From the NCBI GenBank assembly GCA_002778195.1, contig PCDI01000005.1, positions 1,331,075 through 1,395,074 of the forward strand: DNA of 64,000 nucleotides, given 5' to 3'. The translations under genes were made by a program, and so were the position numbers. The DNA is from Raffaelea ambrosiae (taxonomy: Eukaryota > Ascomycota > Sordariomycetes > Ophiostomatales > Ophiostomataceae). Numbering within the stretch: the stretch's first letter is position 1; each line of letters opens with the position of its first letter. The notes beneath the pieces are model-generated. The model did no database searches. It was not told the origin of the DNA and was given only the letters and a program-made list of their open reading frames with translations. Positions 13,301 to 24,906 of this stretch are shown here, piece after piece.

Positions 13301-15356
13301 GGGCCCGGCCACCTGGAAATGGTACTGCCCCAAGGCTTTTTGGACAGCAATGTATGCTTTCCGAACAAGCCGGCGGTTGTTTCCAGGCGATGTTGTTCTT
13401 GTATACGGAACATCAACTGCATACGGCCAAGTAGCGATTCGGCTGGCTGTTGCTTTGGGCGGCAAGGTCCTTGCAGCATGCTCGAGCTCCCGGGAGAAGC
13501 AGCTACTAAAGCAAAAGCTTCGGGTTCCAGACGACCAGATCCTCGACACCGAAGACACGAACAACAAGTTTGAGTTTGACGTTCTGTCGATGAGCGGAGG
13601 CCAAGGCGCAGACATTGTGTTTGATCCTACATCCCAACATATCGCGCAAGCATTCCGCTGCGTATCTGAATGTAAGTTTATACCATCCCCTCCCCCCGAG
13701 AGGCTGCCGTTTTCAGTTCCAACGATCTGGGCGCTGACTGTCTCGATTTTGCTCACAGGTGGCCGTGTTATCCGGACAGCTTTGAAGAGCTGCCCCGACT
13801 CCGTCTGGAGCCTGCCCGGGAAGAACGTGAGCCTCGAAACCATCGACATTGGACACCTGGCTGCCCGCCGTCCCCGAGAGGCCGCGCGACTGGCTGCCGA
13901 TGTCGAAGAGACGCTGCAGCTGGTTCCAGGCCTGGGCACGCTCCACGATGTTGAGGAATACAACGTGTGTGATCTGCTATCGGCTCTACAGACGTCCCCA
14001 GACGGCTTGTTTGGCAGTCCTCGCGTGCTGCTCACCGGAAATGACGACTCGAGTTCCCACAAGCCGGGCGCCAACCTTGTTAATATGCCGGTGACGACGA
14101 CGGACAAGACGGACAAGACAAAGCTGTCGCCATCTGCCACCTACTTGCTTGTCGGCGGCCTGGGCGGGCTAGGTCGCAGCATTGCCGAGCACCTCGCCAA
14201 GCGCGGCGCGACACACATTGCTTTCTTTTCTCGATCCGGTGCAGCCTCGTCTTCGGCCCAGTCTCTTCTGACCAAGCTCTACGCGAAAGGCGTCGATGCT
14301 CGTGCATTTACCGTGGACATCTGTAACAAGGAGGAAGTGGTAGACGTACTAGCTCACGTCCAGCGCGTCATGCCTGCTATCCGCGGAGCGATCCAGTGTG
14401 CAGCTGTAGTCGATGTATGTATATATATACATATACATTTGCCCCCTGTTCCGCTCCCCTTTCACGAAATTCCAACTAATACCACTTAGGACGCTGTGTT
14501 CCCCAGCATGGACTACGGACGATGGAAGAAGAGCTTCCAGCCCAAGACAACGGGCTCGTACAACCTCCACGAGCTCTTGCCTCGCGACATGGACTTCTTC
14601 GTGTTCCTGTCCAGCTCTTCTGGCGTGATTGGAAACCGGGGCCAGGCGAACTACGCCGCCGGAAACAGCTTTCAGGATGCCCTTGCTCGGCACCGAAGCG
14701 CTCATGGCATGCACAGCGTGTCGCTGGACCTGGGTCTTGTGCTGGGCGCAGGCATGGTGGCCGAGAACGAGGCGCTTCTTGATGCTATGCGGGCCAGCGG
14801 CTTCTTTGGCATCCGGCTTCAGGATGCCCTCTTGATCCTGGATCGTGCCATGGCCCGGCCGGATTCTGGAGACCTCGATCTGCCCGCCCAGGTTGTGACG
14901 ACAGTCGGCACTGGCGGCCTGACCATCCAAAACCAGCCGTCTGATCCGTTCTGGACACGCTCGGCACTGTTCAGGTACCTGAACCAAGTCGATGCGCCTC
15001 CACACGGGCTCAGCGGGGGTGGGAATGGTGCTGGTGCTGGTGCTGGGGCCAGCGATCTGCGCTCCATGATCCGGGCAGCGGGCAGCTCGGTGCAGGATGC
15101 GACGGATGTCGTGTGTAAGCAACTCATTGCCACCATTGCCCGTCGCAAGGGTATGGTACCTGACGACTTTGATCGGGACCAACCTCTCGGCAGCTACGGC
15201 ATCGACTCGCTAGACTCGATCTTTGTGCTCGGGTGGGTGTCGCGCGAGTCGGGCATCACAGTGCAGACAGTGGAGGGTGTGACCATTGCTGAGCTTGGCC
15301 GTGATGTGGCACAGCGCACGATGGATCCTCTCCGGGAGGAAGAGGAGGAAGAGTGA
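7334..15356 (+). CDS. Highly reducing iterative type I polyketide synthase
   Basis: This enzyme would build a reduced polyketide chain from acyl-CoA units. Ten exons join in frame to 2430 aa: 7334-7540, 7615-7671, 7786-7873, 7975-8040, 8140-8342, 8405-8645, 8702-9051, 9114-13671, 13759-14414 and 14490-15356. KS: DTGCSAS with Cys186, His321 and His361, at the usual 135 and 175 residue spacings, which supports the seven introns crowded into the KS. AT: GQGAQ, then GHSSG with Ser662, and AYHSHHM. DH: His987 and Asp1184 (DAMLQ) are present, but the usual Gly of HxxxGxxxxP is Lys991. About residues 1260-1790: methyltransferase position without a SAM motif. ER-like region about 1780-1990 with an eroded nucleotide loop. 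KR: GGLGGLG near 2056 and Tyr2197 in NYAAGN. ACP: GIDSL with Ser2382. A Gly/Ala linker precedes the ACP. No thioesterase or reductase follows, so release needs another protein. Product unknown. Confidence 0.95.
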
Positions 15357-16354
15357 TGACGAAAAGACACTAGTTCGGTCCCGAACCTGACAGGGTCGTT
15401 TTGTGGTTCAGACGAAAAAATCTCCTTTTTTTATTTTGCTTGTCGCTCGCTTTGGCCTTACCAATCTCATTTACTTTGTACTGCTCTTTTTGCTGGTTTT
15501 CATATCTGCTTTGTCATCTGCTTACAACCACATCTACATAGCAATATGCTTTTTTTTAAAAAAAAGGGAAACGTGTGGCAACATTGGACGCTTACATAGT
15601 AAATGTCAGGATGGATGACGGGAAGGGGGTCCTTGCACTTTTTATCCTTTTGTTTTTTTTTGTTGGTCATTCCCCCCCCTTTTTTCAGACAAGACACCCT
15701 GCATACAACTGCTATGTATGGATCTATGCAGCACGTTTCGAATCTCTTCTGTTATTTGCAATAAACGCTTTTTTTTCTTCGATGGTCGCTGGTATCGTAG
15801 TAGGGAATGGTGAGTGCGTTGAACAGGATCGTGGAAGGGATGTGATTCGTAGGCATAAGACCAGATGCAGTACGAGGACGACAATGTAAAACCGTGGAAC
15901 AAAAAGAGAAGCCAACCAAAAAAAAAAAAAAAAAATCGAGGTTTTTTTGTCACTTACACTAACTACAAGTACGTGTTGAATATAGTAGCAAGTATATGCA
16001 GCCTGTATTATACGTTGTACTCATGTTGTGTGTGTGCGTTGGCCTCTGCGTGTGATGGGTAGTGTGTGTTTGTGCAGGATGCAAAATGTCTCCTTATCTG
16101 CCTAACCTTGCACACCGGCGCCAACCGAGAAACCGAGGGGGACCGCAACCCAAACCAAATTATAACGGTAACCGAAAAAAAGAATAACGGCCAACAAGAC
16201 AGGCATCCGGTCGCGGAAAGGGGCAGGCAAGCGAAAGAATTCTGGGTACCATTCTTGTTGGTCCTGCTCGTAAGTACGAGTACTGATTAATATACCCTGT
16301 AAGATATCGTACAAACTAAAACCTGTCACTGACAGAGACGGTATGATGTCAGGG

Positions 16355-16374
16355 NNNNNNNNNNNNNNNNNNNN
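16355..16374. other. Assembly gap, 20 N
   Basis: Twenty ambiguous bases, probably a scaffold join of unknown true length. Sequence on both sides is noncoding, so no gene is visibly broken, but the distance between the PKS and everything to its right is uncertain. Confidence 0.98.
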
Positions 16375-18601
16375 GGTAATACGATATACTTAGTTGTGCT
16401 CCGCGACTACGACTACGAGTACGTGGTGAGGTAGCATGCATCTTTGGATGGACCTCCTTTTTGAGGTATGGGGGGGTGTTATTGCAGAGTAGTTATTGTT
16501 TTTTCAATTGTCTGTGCAGCAGCAGTGGCAAAACGGATGCCGCTTGCACACGTCCAATGCTCATGCATGCTCCCGCCGAAACCGACAGAGTACGAAACAC
16601 AGAATGAATAGAGAGTGGGTATTCTTGGGCAGAAATAGAAGCAGAAAAAATAGTAGTCCTCTTTTAAGAAGCAAGATACGGTGTAACTACCGTATGCACA
16701 CAACACACATGCACAGGGAGTGGGATGGGGAAATGGGGATGGGAAAGTTGGAAAAGCAGACCCAGAAAAAAGAAAAGAGAGAGAACACTAAGAAAGGGGG
16801 GGGAGGGGGGAGGGCTCTCTTGCACATCCAAGAAAGACACTTTTGACAAAGGTACCGAGTTTATCATCGTTTTGTTATCGTTTTGACGTGTCTCTAAAAA
16901 AAATGTTGGTTGTTAGTTACTACGCAACTTGCATAGTATTTTATTTATTCACGCTATAACTAGGCACCCGTATATTCATCTCTGGCCCTGCAAGCAAAGG
17001 AAGACCGAAGAAAAAAAAAATAAAAAGATGCTGGTCTCACCACGTGGGAGACCGGGTATTTGTGCTGTTCTGTTCTGCCCCCCTTTCCTCCCTTCTCATC
17101 CGTCGACCCATCCAGAGCTTGCAAGTGCGCACGCGGCCCTGTAGCTTTGCTTGGAGAGACAGGCTTTTGGGCATATGGAATGCAGGAGCCTCGGCTGAGA
17201 GAGAAGAAGAAAAAGAAAGGCAGTTCGATCAGCAGGAGGGGGGAGCCTGTGAACCTGTGCTGTCGAGGTCGAACGCTGCGTGATGTGGCCTGCGCAAGGG
17301 AGAGATGGCGATGTACGCCGTAGTTAGTTACTATCTCGTAAAGAGAAAGCGCGTAATCTTGGGACAGTATCGAGAGCTCCAGATCTGTGCTCCTGGACGG
17401 ATGGCCTGGCCGGTTGAGGCAGGAACCGGTGTGTCACTGAATGGGTGGCTCTTGCGAGTATGGCACCCTGAATAGCCTGAATAGGTACACAGTCGATCAG
17501 ATACAATCGGTTGTGCTCGTATAAAGTAGCGGCCCAGTTTGGTGCTACTATGCAGATATGGCACTGACAATGTATTGGCAAGAGCAAGGAAAGCCATGAG
17601 GACAACACGATGATATTGGAGAGCGAGGCTGTGCAGGCTAGCTGGTGGAGCGCAAAACGAAGCAGTTTAGTAGGTCCGCACTCATGATGGTCTACGTAAT
17701 TACTGCCTGAAAAAAAAAAAAAAAGACGACCAGAAGCTTGTAAGCGTTGGGGAAAGAAAAGCAATAACGCGTTGCTACCGTGGCATCCATCAACATCAAG
17801 CGAATACAAGATACTGGGGGGCAACCAAGAACGTTAATAGTAGTACTGCGACTAAGTAGACTATTACTATGTATGTACTATGGTATGTAGTCAGTCCACA
17901 GCTAAGAAACAGGGGAAATAAGCAAAAGTAGAAAAGGTGGTGCGGCTCTTGGAGAATGGAAATGGGGCTTGACTCATAGGTGGTGGATTTTGTCTTTTCC
18001 TTTTTTTTTGTGTGCTTGGGCCATGCATTTCCCATTGTTATTTTTGTTTTTTGTCTATTGAGAACACTGTCCAAAGAGGGAAACGTCCGTCCCCCCTCCA
18101 AGTCTCCTCCTTCGATCGCAAATACTAGTGACGACGTCCTCGGCCCATTCTCAACGTCGTCTCCAATGTCTCTAATATCTCATTTCGTTTATAGCCCATT
18201 TTTAGATCATAGTTCCTTTCTTTTCTTTTTTGGCTCTTCTTTGCTACTCGTACTCATTTTGAATGAGCGTTCCATTAATATTTGACACTCGAAAGAGAAG
18301 GGGGCGGTTTTTTATTTTATTTCATGTTATTTTTTTTTTTGCCCAGTCAGCTCTGTTCCATTGGCAAGCCTTGCCATGTTTGTACCCTCGGTTCACAGAA
18401 TGGTCCCATAATGAAAGTCACTACGAGTATAGAAGGGGGGGGTGGCCTTTTCGCGCTTCGAGGCCATCGCCGTCTTGGCATCTTTTGGGCATATTTTTCT
18501 TCTCTTTCGTCCGCGTATGCTGTCCGCGGTCATGATGGGCAGACTGCCTATCTGTGTGTGCGTGTGTGTGTGTGTGTCGTAAACGGCACCTGGCAAATAG
18601 G

Positions 18602-18645
18602 AAAACAGCCCTTGCAGCCCTTGCAGCCCTTGCCGCCCTTGTCTT
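18602..18645. repeat. 9-base tandem repeat (CCCTTGCAG type)
   Basis: Four to five imperfect copies of CCCTTGCAG/CCCTTGCCG in the gene-free region. No coding context. Confidence 0.7.
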
Positions 18646-18921
18646 GGCAAACCCGAAGACCCCCCCTCTCTAGAGAAGGTGCAATTCGGACTTACAAAGT
18701 TAGTTAGCGCCAGATCAACCAGTCACAAGGGGACGAGAGCACCCCCCTGTAGTATATCTTATTACTGGCACTGAGGGTCGCAGAGGACAGAACGCCACTG
18801 ACGTAATGGGAGGGGGGGTGCCATGTTGCACTTTCTTGTCTCCTAAACCCAGTCGCATTCCGTTTGTTTGCGGCGCGGAGTCTCCTTTTTGGATTCTTGC
18901 TCAACCCCTATTTTTGACAGC

Positions 18922-18935
18922 TACGAGTACTCGTA
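18922..18935. repeat. Perfect 14-base palindrome TACGAGTACTCGTA
   Basis: The sequence equals its own reverse complement. It is the cleanest example of a TACGAGTA/TACTCGTA motif that recurs through the gene-free regions of this window. Its role is unknown. Confidence 0.75.
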
Positions 18936-19750
18936 AGGTGCACATTCCCGACACAAAAAACACAAAGACACAGAAGCACACAATAAGGAGGACTTGTCAA
19001 AGTGATCGGCTCGACCCTATAATTACGCGAGCCAGGACACCAACGTGTTTATCGATATGTGCGCATAGGTAGCCGTGGAGAATCTGGAAAGGGGAGGGGG
19101 GCGGTAGTTCGCGCCTGGTGCCGCCGGGTTGACTGACGTTTTGGGAGGGGAAGCTCCGTCAAGAGTCGAAAAAAAGAGAAGAAAAAGAGAAAAGTGAAGA
19201 AAGAATAAGCACACGATCGCCTTTTAGCATGCTGTGATTCGTTCTCGTAGAAATTGCACTTTCCAACCTCGCAGGCAACGACGTGCAGGAGTTTTTGGTT
19301 TGGGGGAATTCTGGTATGCAAGTGACGAGACGCCATTGGAAGAGAGAGAGAAAGAGAGAGAGAACAGTCGAGAAACGGACGAGAAACAGGCGAGGACAAT
19401 AGGTTGCCTCTTCACTTATGATTTTTTTTTGCCTCCCACCCCGCTTTGCCCTGCTCTGCCCTGTGTCTTTTCGGGTCTTGCCTCTGTAGAACACGCCTCG
19501 TGATCCTGCGATCCTTTGATCTTGTTCAAATGGGGAAGGCGTCCCGGCACCCTTGTTCTGTATAGCGTACCGAGCAAGCCAACGGCTCGTGCTAATCGAG
19601 TTGCCCGTTAGACGGTAGCTTGTGCTCATAGCTTGTGCTGGAGACTGACGACGGAGAAGATTCGATGTTGGAAGGGGGGGCGAAAAGGGAAGAATCTGCA
19701 AAGTTGTAATTACACAATCTGGCATGAGATAGGCAAAGAGAGAGAGAGGG

Positions 19751-19826
19751 AAACCACACAAACCACACAGACCACACAGACTACACAGACTACACAGACC
19801 ACACAGACCACACAGACCACACAGAA
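19751..19826. repeat. 10-base tandem repeat (ACCACACAGA type)
   Basis: About seven consecutive copies of ACCACACAGA with a few single-base changes (ACTACACAGA). Noncoding. Together with similar arrays elsewhere it forms a set of decamer microsatellites. Confidence 0.85.
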
Positions 19827-19987
19827 ACAGACAGCCGAGTCTGCGCGGATAAGGCACCGATGGGGCACGCCCACCAGCCAGTTCCCCTTGCCTTGCAACT
19901 CTGGGAGTTGTCCCCCAAGCTGTCCCCAGTCTCCATACTGGCTGGCCCGCTGCGTCGCGTAGTCGTACTCGTAGTCGTACTTGTCGT

Positions 19988-20045
19988 GGTATCATGGCAT
20001 ATCATGGCAGATCGTGGCATATCGTGGCATATCGTGGCATATCGC
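19988..20045. repeat. 10-base tandem repeat (ATCGTGGCAT type)
   Basis: Five to six copies of ATCGTGGCAT/ATCATGGCAT in a row, about 160 bases from the previous decamer array and of unrelated sequence. Confidence 0.85.
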
Positions 20046-20455
20046 CTGTGAGTCTTGGAGTCGCGTGCTCTTCATTCCAGGCTGGCTCGCGACGAAGGGC
20101 GAGGGGGGCAAGCCTCCATGCCTTGCCCCTGAACTCCTGTCCCTGAACTCCCTTTGCCTCTTTGCCTCTTTGGCAAAGTTTTGGGCTGCAGTTTTGGCGG
20201 GCTTGGTGGTTCCTGCGATTCTTGGCTTGGGCTCTAGCGTTGGGCCTCCGGACTAGGTTTGTGAGGAACCATTCTTTGGAGCGTTTTGGGGCCATTCTTG
20301 GGTAGTTCCGCAGGAACCGCTACCTGGGTCGAGGACACACGCCAGACACCACTGCTTGCGGGTAGCGGTAGTATTTTAGCTTGTCCTCTGGAGAGCAGAT
20401 AGCCAGCCCACCAAGTTTGGCGTGGACTGGCACCTGCTCCGTACCAGTCAGCAAC

Positions 20456-20503
20456 GGAGAAGTCCAGCGGAGGAGTCCAGCGGAGGAGTCCAGCGGAGGA
20501 GCC
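20456..20503. repeat. 15-base tandem repeat (GAGTCCAGCGGAGGA type)
   Basis: Three nearly identical copies in noncoding DNA. Confidence 0.75.
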
Positions 20504-20847
20504 CCGGTTCTGGTTGGACTGTTTGCGAGGAAAAGAGGAGAGAAAAAAAAAAGAAGTTACATTAGTATCCCCCCCCCCTTCCGAATGCCGCTAACGACAC
20601 CCAGGAACCATGGAATTGTACAGGATGTCTCCGGGAGCACGCAGCCAGCGCACGGGGCAATGACGCTGTTGGGAGGAGCGAGGGATGTTGGATGCGTTGC
20701 AGTGGAGAGAAGAGGGGGGGGAGGAGATTTTGTGTGGGTTTCACTGATTTGTCTGGTTGTGGGTTCTGTGGGTTCTCTCAAGAGAAAAAAAAAAACTAAC
20801 GGTTTTTTTTTCTCCTAAAGATAGCTGTGCCTGCCAAAGGACTTGAC

Positions 20848-20864
20848 TAGTTACTATGTAACTA
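20848..20864. repeat. Palindrome TAGTTAC-TAT-GTAACTA
   Basis: Two 7-base arms are exact reverse complements around a TAT centre. A diverged copy starts four bases downstream (TAGTTACCATGTACC). Related copies occur near 16913, 17321, 17845, 21511, 48200, 51277 and 51981, all between genes. Confidence 0.75.
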
Positions 20865-20972
20865 CGATAGTTACCATGTACCAGGGTCTGACTACCTGTA
20901 CTACCAGGGCCTCCAGGGCTAGCCTCCAGGGCCGCTAGGTATCCCCATTTCCTCTGCGAACGTGTTCTTTCG

Positions 20973-20975
<3 letters not shown>

Positions 20976-21008
<33 letters not shown>
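20976..21008. repeat. Poly-T run of about 33 bases
   Basis: Uninterrupted T tract on the plus strand, followed by CTTTCTTTCC. Its length may be affected by sequencing error. No gene lies beside it. Confidence 0.85.
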
Positions 21009-22209
21009 CTTTCTTTCCCTCCTGGGTCGGTGAGGCTGAAGAATGGCGGTTTGTTGGCGTCTTTTTCTGGCATTCCGACAGGAGTGGACACTTGTTGGGC
21101 TCGCTCGTTGAGTGCGCTGGTTGAAGATAGCCCTCACTTGGCCATGGCCATTCCCCATGGCTCACTATGACTCGAGGCCACGAGTAGAGTCCCGTGCACA
21201 GAACACGCCCCCCTTCCCCTTGAATAGCCCCCGCGTCGCCAAGTAGAAATAAGACATGCCTTTTATAAGACGCTTATGCAGCCCCGGCACAGGATATTAA
21301 GATATTCATACCGTCTTAGGAGTACGAGTATTGCATAGCACACGGGACACACAGAGCCGAGATGCAGCCCGCAGTGCTGTGACGTATGCTTGAATCATCT
21401 AGATGGAAACGGGCAGCAGGGCGCTGTCAGACAACAATTCCGGGCCCCCCCTTTTCCAGAACAGACAGGATGCACCGCAATACCACAGGGCGTTAATGCG
21501 ACGCTATAACTAGTTACCACGCTGGGTACCACGCCGCAGGAGCAGAAGACCACACAGCACCAACACATGCAAGCGTCGGTGAGTGCCCGCTTGCCACCCT
21601 TGGAAGGGGAAGGGCGGCAATACAATATAGTGTAGTGGGCGCTACGACATAGCGCGCCGTGGGAAATGGGAAGCATATGCGTTCTCCGCAAAGTGTGGGC
21701 TTGCTTTTTTATTTTAGCTTGTCCTTGGCTTGGATTTCTTGAACTCTTTGATTTGATTCTCGCATTCCCTGCTCGACTACAGAGTGCGTAGCGTTGGCAA
21801 GCCCTGTTTCCTGTTTCCATCGGCTCGTTCTCATATTACAGAGTAACTCTTTTCAGCAACTGGCGCTGCGCATCTGCTAAGAATACCAAAGAAGCCTAAA
21901 GCCACCTCTCAGACCACCTCCCAAATTGTCCCCCAGGATGCTTGCTCCCAGAATAGTCCTGCAAGTGTTCTGAAAATATCTTTTAAGATTAACCCCCCAG
22001 AAGCTCTCGACGATGCTCTCTCTTAGTGCACGCCTAACCCATTCCAACTTTTGCTTTTCTGTCAGATGCCACAGTGAGATGCCACCCGATATTTGCAACC
22101 CACCGCGAATCCCTGTCCCTCGTGGAATTCCAATCGCCCTTTGTCGTTGGCCGCCGTCAACCCAACTCCATTGGTGCCATTGGGCGGTCCGATCTGCGTT
22201 TAGCCTCAC

Positions 22210-24906
22210 TTTTTGTACCCGCTTCTGTCCTTTTTACATACTCGTAGTAACTGTTTTTTTTTTTCTTTGAATTTTTTGAATTTGGGGCTTACTTTTCTCT
22301 TATTTTTTTCCCCCAAATTTGTGCTCTTTTTCGTGTGTTTCTTTTCGTCTTTCTTTTTCGTGTTCCTTCTTGTGCTCCCTTTCTGCCCCAGTCATACGTC
22401 ACGTCGACCCTTGTCTGCACCTCTACCTCCTGCATCTAGCTCATCCGACTTCGTGACATCTTTCCTGCTCCCTGCTTTCTCACCGACTCACCTCCACTCC
22501 ACGATCTACGGTGTGCCGTGCGGGCCGCCTCCCCTCCATTCCTTCGCTTCTGAACGCCTTTGTACTTTGTCTTGCCTTTTTGTCATTTTTGACCTTTTTG
22601 TCATTTCTGGCTCGTGGTGCTGCCGCCCCTTCTCCCTATCGTCCTATTGCCTTCTTCTATTCCTCTCGGAATCCCCGTGTCCCTGTCGTCGCTCGCCAAC
22701 TCCCCACTCCGGCAACCAGGTCACGTTAAGGCCCCTTGCGAACTAGCTTCTAGCCAACATCGTCTACTTGCTCTCAGCTGTCTCCTTGCCTCTAACCCTC
22801 TTGGGTGCTGCCTGTCGACCTTTTTTCCTCCCTTCCTTCCCCTTTCCTGTTCCTTTCTGTTCCTTTCTTCTCATCACAACTCTTGTGAACAACAACAACA
22901 ACGACGGCAACAACACAGGCTGTGTCTCTACGTGCATGCGTATTATAGTCGCTCGCGCCTGCGGCCACTTGTCTCAATCCGTTCACATTCCTTTTTTTTC
23001 CTCTGCCTTTCCACCTATGAGAACCCTGGGCTGCTGCCAATCGGACCCCCCACGCTCTTTCTCGTGACCCGACGATGGGTCTGGTTGCAGAGACGTAGCC
23101 GCGCTTCTTTCCCTTTTTTGGCCTTTCCTTGGTTCCTTCTCTTTTGGCACCTGCTGGCTCTCCCAAGCACCGTCCCTGCTTGGCCACTTCTTCCATTTGG
23201 TCTCTGCTACCTAATACCCTTTCCCTCCTTCCCTCGTTGGCGCCCGCCCCCCTGCCGCTCTTGCCTCTTTTATTCGTAATTGTAATTGCCCTGCTCCGCC
23301 GCTCCTTCCCCGGTACCGACGTGCCGGTTGCTCTTGCCACATTTTTGTTCGCCCTGCTACTGGCTCCTTCCGCTTTTCTCACTTCGTCGCCTCTACGCCT
23401 TCCTTTGATTATTATTACTTTTTTTTGCTGCCCCGGTCCCCTCGAGCCAACCCGATGACCTCATCACCTCCGTGTTGACAAGCAACAGCCCTCCAACCCC
23501 CCCATCCCCCCTTCTCCATCCGGTAATTGGGTCCTTCTCGTCTGTCACCTCCCACCCGGAAAAAAACCTGGTCCGACCACACCGTTCTTCTCTCTTTCTT
23601 CAATCTTGCTCTTTCTCTCTTGCTCGCCCACCCCCAACAGGACGAGGCTGTTTGTTTTGGCCTTTTTTTTTTGTCACCTTCTGGTCTTGCGAGAACCACG
23701 TTGCTGGGGGAGGAGAGCAAAAAAAAAACCACAAATCAGATTATACACCGTTCTCAGCATTTCCAACACTCTCTTCTCCGCTTCCTTCTTTTGTACCCCT
23801 TCCTGGTCCTGGGATTTTTTTTTCTGTCGGCTCTTCCTTGACGTTTCGACTTGGCCCGGAGGACTGCCGCGCATATAGATACAACAGATGCAGCCGCCTT
23901 GCCAGTTCTTCGACTGAGTTCGTATCCGGAAGTTCGGCGTGTGAGTTGTGCGGGTGTGCATGCGTGTGCATCGACGGGGTCTCGCAAAATCTTCGCCGCA
24001 GACTGGACCCTCGACCTTCGGATCTCTGGATCTCGGGGCGCTGAGCCACCGCCTCACTAGATTTCTGGGTCTCTCGGTCTCTTGTCCCCTGCTTCAACCT
24101 CTCCACACAAGTGCCGCAGCCCGCAGGAGACCTGGCGTCATAATCAACCAGCTCGGCTGTTCCCCCGATTGAAAAGGCGCCAGAAACCAAGAGACAAGTG
24201 GCAGAACGGTGAGGAACAGATAGAAGCGAGAAACCAGAAACGGAGCCTCCCAAGTACGAGAGAAACGCGCGGTGGGCAAGCATTCACGATATTTTGTGTA
24301 TTCTAATTTCGATCTCACGATCTTTGCATCCGCCACAATCTTTTCGATCCTCCCGATCTTCGGTCTCGACAATCTTCGGTCTGCGCAATTTCAGCCAGCA
24401 CAATCTTTCAGTCCTCTCATTCTCTCCAGTCTTTCTTTTCAGTCTCTGTTCTTCAGTTCTTTCAATTGCCTATCTCGAACTTGGGCCATCCTCACGACTC
24501 CCGCTGCCAAGACGTACAACGCCTATCTTCTTTTGCCTTCGTTCTCTTGTTGCTTGGGCTTCGCCTCTTTTGCAGCTCCGCCTTGACGTGGCCTCGTTCA
24601 CTTAGCCTATTCGTGTTCTTGTTGCCTCCTGATCCACCAGCTGTGCTTTGCTCGATTGTGTTGCATACTACATCTTGTTGCGGCTTTGGGACTGTGGCTT
24701 TGGGACTGTTGCAGTTGTTCGTTCATCACTCGCTCTCAATTTTGCCGATTTTTTTACCCGTCTTCGTGAGCCTCTGATTTCTCGGGGTTCTGCTGTCTCT
24801 CCGCTGCGTTCCTTCTCTTAAAACCTGTGGTCTGGATCTCCAAAAGTACCAGCGTTTTGCTTCATTTCCTCTCTCTGTCTTTCTTTTTCCTGCCGATAAT
24901 GCAGCG
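22210..24906 (+). promoter_or_regulatory. CT-rich promoter and leader region of the histidine kinase
   Basis: Some 2.7 kb immediately upstream of the kinase start codon is markedly rich in C and T on the plus strand and contains no supported gene. It includes near-direct repeats such as AATCTTCGGTCTCGAC / AATCTTCGGTCTGCGC near 24350-24390. Long CT-rich leaders with short upstream ORFs are known for regulatory fungal genes; several short ATG frames occur here. The transcript start cannot be placed. Confidence 0.4.

Larger units (their letters stand above)
15357..24906. other. Long gene-free region between PKS and histidine kinase
   Basis: About 9.5 kb with no supportable gene. It is rich in poly-A/T runs, CT tracts, short tandem repeats and two families of short palindromes, TAGTTAC-TAT-GTAACTA and TACGAGTACTCGTA. 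Open frames here are short and of low complexity. The right-hand part, from about 22200, is pyrimidine-rich on the plus strand and probably belongs to the promoter and leader of the kinase gene. The tailoring enzymes expected in a large PKS cluster are not found here. Confidence 0.6.
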
